Positions 7,573-10,713 of a stretch of DNA of 10,713 bases are shown here, in pieces. Source of the DNA: Acidobacteriota bacterium. Its GTDB lineage: Bacteria; Acidobacteriota; Vicinamibacteria; Vicinamibacterales; UBA8438. The notes beneath the pieces were generated by a model. That model searched no databases. It worked only from the letters and a program-made list of their open reading frames with translations, and was not told the origin of the DNA. The DNA lies in contig DTWD01000103.1 of NCBI GenBank assembly GCA_012963185.1, forward strand, positions 1-10,713. Direction: 5' to 3'. The first letter of the stretch is position 1, and every line of letters starts with the position of its first letter. The position numbers were made by a program, and so were the translations under genes.

Positions 7573-7875
7573 ACGAATAAAACACGAATGACAACGTTTA
7601 TTCTACGAATGTGGTAGGTGTGCAGGGATCAGAATTAGTTTTATTATTAAGCATTACAAAGTTCATGATTTGTTGCAAAATGTCTTTTGTCCTTAAGGCT
7701 GGTAATATTGGTGTGTCTCATGGTGGGGTTGAATTGCTTTCAGCCAGAATAAAGGCCTTAGCTTTATGAGCGTGCGGATATGCCGACTCGACGAATCATG
7801 GTATTCCTGAGCTGACTAATATTTCCCAAAGAGACACCTCTTTTCGTTAATAGGCAGCTGGTGTCTTGGTTTTAA
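7573..7875. other. Non-coding region between rsmG and parS with several weak inverted repeats
   Basis: No convincing gene is seen on either strand. GAATAAA/TTTATTC (7575-7581/7597-7603) could form an AT-only hairpin just after rsmG. TAAGGC/GCCTTA (7694-7699/7755-7760) overlaps GGCTG/CAGCC (7697-7701/7741-7745), so these two stems compete. ATAAAG/CTTTAT (7749-7754/7762-7767) is a third short stem. No DnaA-box consensus was found. The region may hold the end of the rsmG transcript and a structured RNA or control region, but no function can be assigned. Confidence 0.4.
7832..7866. repeat. Inverted repeat just upstream of parS
   Basis: AGACACC (7832-7838) and GGTGTCT (7860-7866) are exact reverse complements around a 21-base loop. 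The right arm ends nine bases before parS and is followed by TGGTTTTAA. It could be a hairpin ending transcription from upstream or a protein-binding site; the long loop makes a classical terminator doubtful. Confidence 0.4.
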
Positions 7876-7891
7876 TGTTCCACGTGGAACA
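7876..7891. promoter_or_regulatory. parS: parS centromere site (ParB binding)
   Basis: TGTTCCACGTGGAACA is a perfect 16-bp palindrome with the CACGTG core and arms of chromosomal parS sites. It lies 66 bases before parA and about 7.7 kb from the proposed oriC. ParB loads here and spreads to form the partition complex. It ends three bases before the -35 element of the probable parA promoter, so ParB binding may also control parAB. No second copy was noticed in the window. Confidence 0.93.
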
Positions 7892-7894
7892 TAG

Positions 7895-7923
7895 TTGACC
7901 GATACCAGGTGCCGTGATAGCAT
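7895..7923 (+). promoter_or_regulatory. Probable sigma70-type promoter of parAB (extended -10)
   Basis: TTGACC (7895-7900) matches 5 of 6 bases of the -35 consensus. Exactly 17 bases downstream is TAGCAT (7918-7923), a 4-of-6 -10 element preceded by TGA, an extended -10 TGN motif. Transcription would start near 7930, leaving a leader of about 28 bases before parA. Confidence 0.55.
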
Positions 7924-7957
7924 ACAATAGCAAAAATACATAAGACCTAAATATTAT

Positions 7958-8767
7958 ATGGCTAATGACATAATGCAAAAGATTTTTGCTATTACTAATC
8001 AAAAAGGAGGTGTGGGTAAAACGACGACGACGATCAATCTCGCCGCGTCACTGGCTCTCGCTGACCAAAGCGTTCTCATCGTGGATATGGATCCGCAGGG
8101 TAACCTGACAAGCGGGATAGGCAAGAAGGGTTCATTTCGGCCCGCAGGGACAGTTTATGAGGCGCTGACCGCTGATAGCGAGCCAGAAATCGCCGAGTTT
8201 ATTGTGCCCACCGACGTAGCTGGTCTATCCCTACTTCCCGCCGACAGAAATCTGACAGGCGCCGAGATCGAACTTGTCTCTCTCGTTCAGCGTGAACGCC
8301 GATTGCGTCCCCTGCTCCAACAAGCCAAAACCAACTTTGATTATGTGCTCATTGACACACCACCGTCCCTTGGACTTCTGACGCTGAATGCACTGGTGGC
8401 TGCCGAGGGAATGATCATTCCGTTAACGTGTGATTATTTTGCCCTTGAGGGTCTGGCGGAGTTAATGACAACTCTGCGACGCGTCCAAGGAGCTTATAAC
8501 CCAAGCCTAGAAATTACCGGTGTACTCCTGACAATGGCGGAAAATCGCACGAATCTAGGGCAGCAAGTTACGAAAGAAGTTAAAGATTTCTTTGGCGATA
8601 AAGTTTTCGGAACGAGGATTCCACGAAATATCCGCCTCGCAGAAGCTCCAAGTCACGGGCTTCCAGTGATTCTTCATGATGTGAAATCCAAAGGCGCGGA
8701 GGCCTATCTGGCATTAGCAAGAGAGTTCATTTTGAGGGGACAAAATAGTCATGCGGGAGAAATGTAA
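7958..8767 (+). CDS. parA: Chromosome partitioning ATPase ParA (Soj)
   Basis: This 269-residue protein is a deviant-Walker ATPase that binds DNA non-specifically in its ATP form and drives origin segregation with ParB. The Walker A motif KGGVGKTT spans residues 16-23, with signature Lys16 and nucleotide-binding Lys21. VDMDPQGN (42-49) and the Walker B segment YVLIDTPPSLG (129-139) are intact. It is the short chromosomal type without an N-terminal helix-turn-helix domain. The ATG at 7958 is used, but a second in-frame ATG at 7973 gives MQKIFAITNQKGG, equally typical of the family; neither has a clear Shine-Dalgarno site. parB follows after three bases, and parS plus a promoter lie upstream. 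Confidence 0.95.
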   Translation: MANDIMQKIFAITNQKGGVGKTTTTINLAASLALADQSVLIVDMDPQGNLTSGIGKKGSFRPAGTVYEALTADSEPEIAEFIVPTDVAGLSLLPADRNLTGAEIELVSLVQRERRLRPLLQQAKTNFDYVLIDTPPSLGLLTLNALVAAEGMIIPLTCDYFALEGLAELMTTLRRVQGAYNPSLEITGVLLTMAENRTNLGQQVTKEVKDFFGDKVFGTRIPRNIRLAEAPSHGLPVILHDVKSKGAEAYLALAREFILRGQNSHAGEM

Positions 8768-8770
8768 GCG

Positions 8771-9658
8771 ATGCCTGATAAAAGAAAAGCACTTGGCCGA
8801 GGCCTGAGTGCTCTACTCCCAGAAATTCAGGGTCCAACCAGCGGTCCTGGATCATCACCTGAGGTAGCAGGCTTCCGAGAGGTAGACCTGGACCTTCTCG
8901 AGCCAAACCCGGACCAACCACGGTCGGTACTTGATGATTCAAAGCTTGAAGAATTAGCCCAGTCTATTCGTTCGCATGGTGTTATTCAGCCGATCGTTGT
9001 AACACCTAATCGGCGTCGACAAGGTGGATATCACATCGTCGCGGGGGAGCGGCGTTGGAGGGCGTCACAACGCGCCGGCTTGCTCAGGGTACCGGTCGTC
9101 GTACGAGAGGTCGAGCACACGAAACGTTTGGAAATGGCGCTTATCGAAAACATCCAGCGAGAAAATCTTAATCCGATAGACGAGGCATCCGCGTACAAGC
9201 GCCTTTCAGATGAGTTCGAACTTACACAAGCACAGATTGCAGAATCAGTTGGCAAGGATCGAGCAACCGTCGCAAACTACCAAAGGCTACTCAGTTTGCC
9301 ACCAGAGGTGAGAGCTGATGTGGCTGCTGGATTCCTAAGTATGGGGCATGCGCGAGCGCTGGTGGCGTTACCCGATGCCCGAGCACAACGGCACATTGCA
9401 CGGGAGATCCGTTCCCAGGACCTGTCGGTCCGAGAAACAGAGGCACTGGTCAAACGAATCACCGCGCCGAAACGGTCTCCCGCAACAACAACGAACGATG
9501 ACGATGTCCACACTAAAGCGGCAGAAGAGCGCCTCCGTATCTCTCTTGGAACCAGAGTGCGAATTGTGAGAAGCGGAAAGGGTGGGCGAATCGAAGTCAA
9601 CTTCACCTCAGAGAATGAACTGCAGCGACTTTACGAACAATTCATACGACGAGGGTGA
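8771..9658 (+). CDS. parB: Chromosome partitioning protein ParB (Spo0J)
   Basis: The 295-residue product is the CTP-dependent DNA clamp that binds parS. It begins with the ParA-contacting motif KRKALGRGLSALL (residues 4-16). The CTP-binding domain has GYHIVAGERRWRASQRAG (GERRWRA at 92-98) and ENIQRENLNPI (126-136). A helix-turn-helix region, TQAQIAESVGKDRATVANYQ (152-171), reads parS. A charged linker (about 232-252) leads to a C-terminal dimerisation domain ending near LYEQFIRRG. The ATG at 8771 lies three bases after the parA stop, with GGGAGA about 11 bases upstream, so parA and parB are co-transcribed and probably coupled. All key motifs look intact. Confidence 0.96.
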   Translation: MPDKRKALGRGLSALLPEIQGPTSGPGSSPEVAGFREVDLDLLEPNPDQPRSVLDDSKLEELAQSIRSHGVIQPIVVTPNRRRQGGYHIVAGERRWRASQRAGLLRVPVVVREVEHTKRLEMALIENIQRENLNPIDEASAYKRLSDEFELTQAQIAESVGKDRATVANYQRLLSLPPEVRADVAAGFLSMGHARALVALPDARAQRHIAREIRSQDLSVRETEALVKRITAPKRSPATTTNDDDVHTKAAEERLRISLGTRVRIVRSGKGGRIEVNFTSENELQRLYEQFIRRG

Positions 9659-9701
9659 GGATAGGACTCTAAATTTAAGATGAGATTCGGAATTTCTTCG
9701 C

Positions 9702-9731
9702 TTGTCCGCCCGACTAGCGCAGTGGTATAAA
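9702..9731 (+). promoter_or_regulatory. Candidate promoter of the atpHA operon (extended -10)
   Basis: TATAAA (9726-9731) is preceded by TGG, an extended -10 motif. TTGTCC (9702-9707), 18 bases upstream, is a 4-of-6 -35 match. Transcription would start near 9738, giving a leader of about 95 bases before atpH. The call is by motif only. Confidence 0.45.
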
Positions 9732-9740
9732 TAGCAGTTT

Positions 9741-9790
9741 AACCTCAGGTTGGAACCTCCCACCCTAGAGAACACCCTGGTTTTGAGGTT
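9741..9790 (+). promoter_or_regulatory. Potential structured leader of atpH
   Basis: AACCTCA (9741-9747) is exactly complementary to TGAGGTT (9784-9790). The hexamer AACCTC occurs again at 9754-9759, so GAGGTT (9785-9790) can pair with either copy and two alternative hairpins are possible. The structure would lie in the 5' leader of the atp transcript, about 40 bases before the atpH start. No T-tract follows, so it is not an ordinary terminator. A regulatory role is inference only. Confidence 0.35.
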
Positions 9791-9832
9791 GTTGCCGCGG
9801 AACCGGACCAGACGGATAGGTAAAAAAATTCA

Positions 9833-10378
9833 ATGACCAACCGTGCGGTGGCTGCACGCTATGCAAGAGCCCTGTTTGAGGTTAGCCGTGACAGCGGAGA
9901 TGTTGAAAAGACCGAACAGGACGTTTTGTCGTTTCAACAAATATTAGATGGTCACGATACTCTTAAGAACGCGCTGTTAGATCCGGCTATTTCGGTAGTG
10001 AATAAGCGTGGGCTTGTCGGTGCACTTCTTGCGAAGATGCAGTTGTCGGCAGTGGCCTCTCGTCTCCTGTTAATGCTTGCCGACCGAGACCGACTAGAAC
10101 TGCTGCCAGAGATAAGTGAAAGTTACAACGCTCTTCTAATGGACCACCTTGGTGTGGTGCGCGCGGGTATTACAACGGCTGAACCACTTGATAGTTCGCA
10201 TTTGGAATCAATGGTTCAGGCATTGGCAAGTGCGACAGGCCGGAAAATCAAAGTTGAAACTTCGGTCGACGATACCCTCGTCGGGGGAATGGTGACTCAG
10301 ATTGGGAGTACTGTTTTTGACGGGAGCATTGCGCATCATCTTGATCGACTCAGGCAACGTTTTATTACAGGCACGTAA
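9833..10378 (+). CDS. atpH: ATP synthase F1 delta subunit
   Basis: The 181-residue product matches the delta/OSCP family: NRAVAARYARALFEVSRDSG (residues 3-22) at the N-terminus, a six-helix-type N-domain, and the C-terminal signature VDDTLVGGMVTQIGSTVFDGSIAHHLDRL (about 145-173, with GGM at 151-153). The delta subunit joins the top of the F1 catalytic head to the peripheral b-subunit stalk at the inner membrane. GGATAGG at 9814-9820 precedes the ATG by about 12 bases. atpA follows after six bases. The gene for the stalk b subunit (atpF), usually directly upstream, is absent here: parB lies 174 bases upstream instead. Confidence 0.94.
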   Translation: MTNRAVAARYARALFEVSRDSGDVEKTEQDVLSFQQILDGHDTLKNALLDPAISVVNKRGLVGALLAKMQLSAVASRLLLMLADRDRLELLPEISESYNALLMDHLGVVRAGITTAEPLDSSHLESMVQALASATGRKIKVETSVDDTLVGGMVTQIGSTVFDGSIAHHLDRLRQRFITGT

Positions 10379-10384
10379 GACACC

Positions 10385-10713
10385 ATGACAATCAAAGCAA
10401 GCGAAATTTCAAAGATCATTAAAGAACAACTCGGTGATTACCCTCTTGACGTTGATGTGGCAGAAGTTGGCACAGTTGTGTCGGTGGGTGACGGGATTGC
10501 GCGATTGCATGGCATTGAAGGTGCCATGGCAACCGAGATGCTCGAGTTTCCAAACGGAATTTTTGGAATTGCGCTAAATCTTGAAGAAGACAGCGTGGGA
10601 TCCGTTTTATTGGGCGAGTCGACTCATATTAAGGAAGGCGACACAGTTAAGCGAACTGGTCGCGTCATGTCTGTGCCGGTTGGTGACGCGATGCTTGGTC
10701 GTGTCGTGAATGC
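10385..10713 (+). CDS. atpA: ATP synthase F1 alpha subunit, N-terminal part (partial)
   Basis: The frame opens at an ATG six bases after the atpH stop and runs to the window edge, giving about 109 residues. It begins [19 protein letters not shown], then [61 protein letters not shown] and [14 protein letters not shown]. These are the beta-barrel domain and the beginning of the nucleotide-binding domain of the alpha subunit, which forms the F1 hexamer with beta. The P-loop lies beyond the window. No strong ribosome binding site is seen, so translation is probably coupled to atpH. The match to the family is unambiguous. Confidence 0.96.
   Translation, partial: MTIKASEISKIIKEQLGDYPLDVDVAEVGTVVSVGDGIARLHGIEGAMATEMLEFPNGIFGIALNLEEDSVGSVLLGESTHIKEGDTVKRTGRVMSVPVGDAMLGRVVN

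Noticed and set aside
7575..7603. Possible terminator after rsmG (GAATAAA/TTTATTC)
   Set aside because: The stem is almost all A-T and no T-run follows, so an intrinsic terminator is not supported.
7665..7769. 34-codon plus-strand frame whose end (VELLSARIKALAL) faintly recalls ribosomal protein S15
   Set aside because: There is no ribosome binding site, the N-terminal part does not match S15, and the diagnostic HKKDHHSRRG region is absent downstream.
9710..9770. tRNA-like stretch (CTAGCGCAGTGGTA resembling a D-arm, and GGTTGGAACC resembling a T-arm)
   Set aside because: No matching acceptor stem, anticodon arm or CCA end can be drawn. The TGGTATAAA within it reads better as an extended -10 element.

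Overview
The window is a conserved chromosome-origin neighbourhood from a Gram-negative-type bacterium. YidC has the large periplasmic domain of diderm bacteria. The gene order rpmH-rnpA-yidD-yidC-jag-mnmE-mnmG-rsmG-parA-parB-atpH-atpA, a short Jag without its usual N-terminal domain, and parAB next to the ATP synthase genes would suit an Acidobacteriota-like lineage. That placement is an inference from gene order and protein flavour, not a phylogenetic result. Base composition looks roughly balanced by eye.

Layout. Bases 1-25 (minus strand) appear to hold the first eight codons of dnaA, reading out of the window. Bases 26-395 are non-coding and contain two consensus DnaA boxes plus one near-match, next to AT-rich DNA; this is the likely replication origin (oriC). 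From 444 to the end every gene lies on the plus strand, pointing away from that origin. First comes a translation and membrane-biogenesis block: rpmH, rnpA, yidD (4-base overlap with rnpA), yidC and jag. Next are the tRNA/rRNA modification genes mnmE, mnmG (3-base gap) and rsmG. A 385-base gap follows, ending in a perfect 16-bp parS palindrome and a sigma70-type promoter. After it come parA and parB, then a 174-base leader and the start of an ATP synthase operon (atpH complete, atpA cut by the window end).

How the genes work together. DnaA and oriC start replication, and ParA/ParB with parS move the new origins apart. RnpA matures tRNAs, MnmE and MnmG jointly modify the tRNA wobble uridine, and RsmG methylates 16S rRNA. 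YidD and YidC serve membrane-protein insertion; YidC is known to insert the ATP synthase c subunit in other bacteria.

I see no phage, IS element, CRISPR array, defence system or tRNA/rRNA gene. No previously undescribed system is evident. The points worth a second look are departures from family norms: Asn in YidC where a positively charged groove residue is expected, a Jag KH domain without GXXG, parS abutting the parA promoter, structured intergenic DNA around parAB and atpH, and no atpF in front of atpH.
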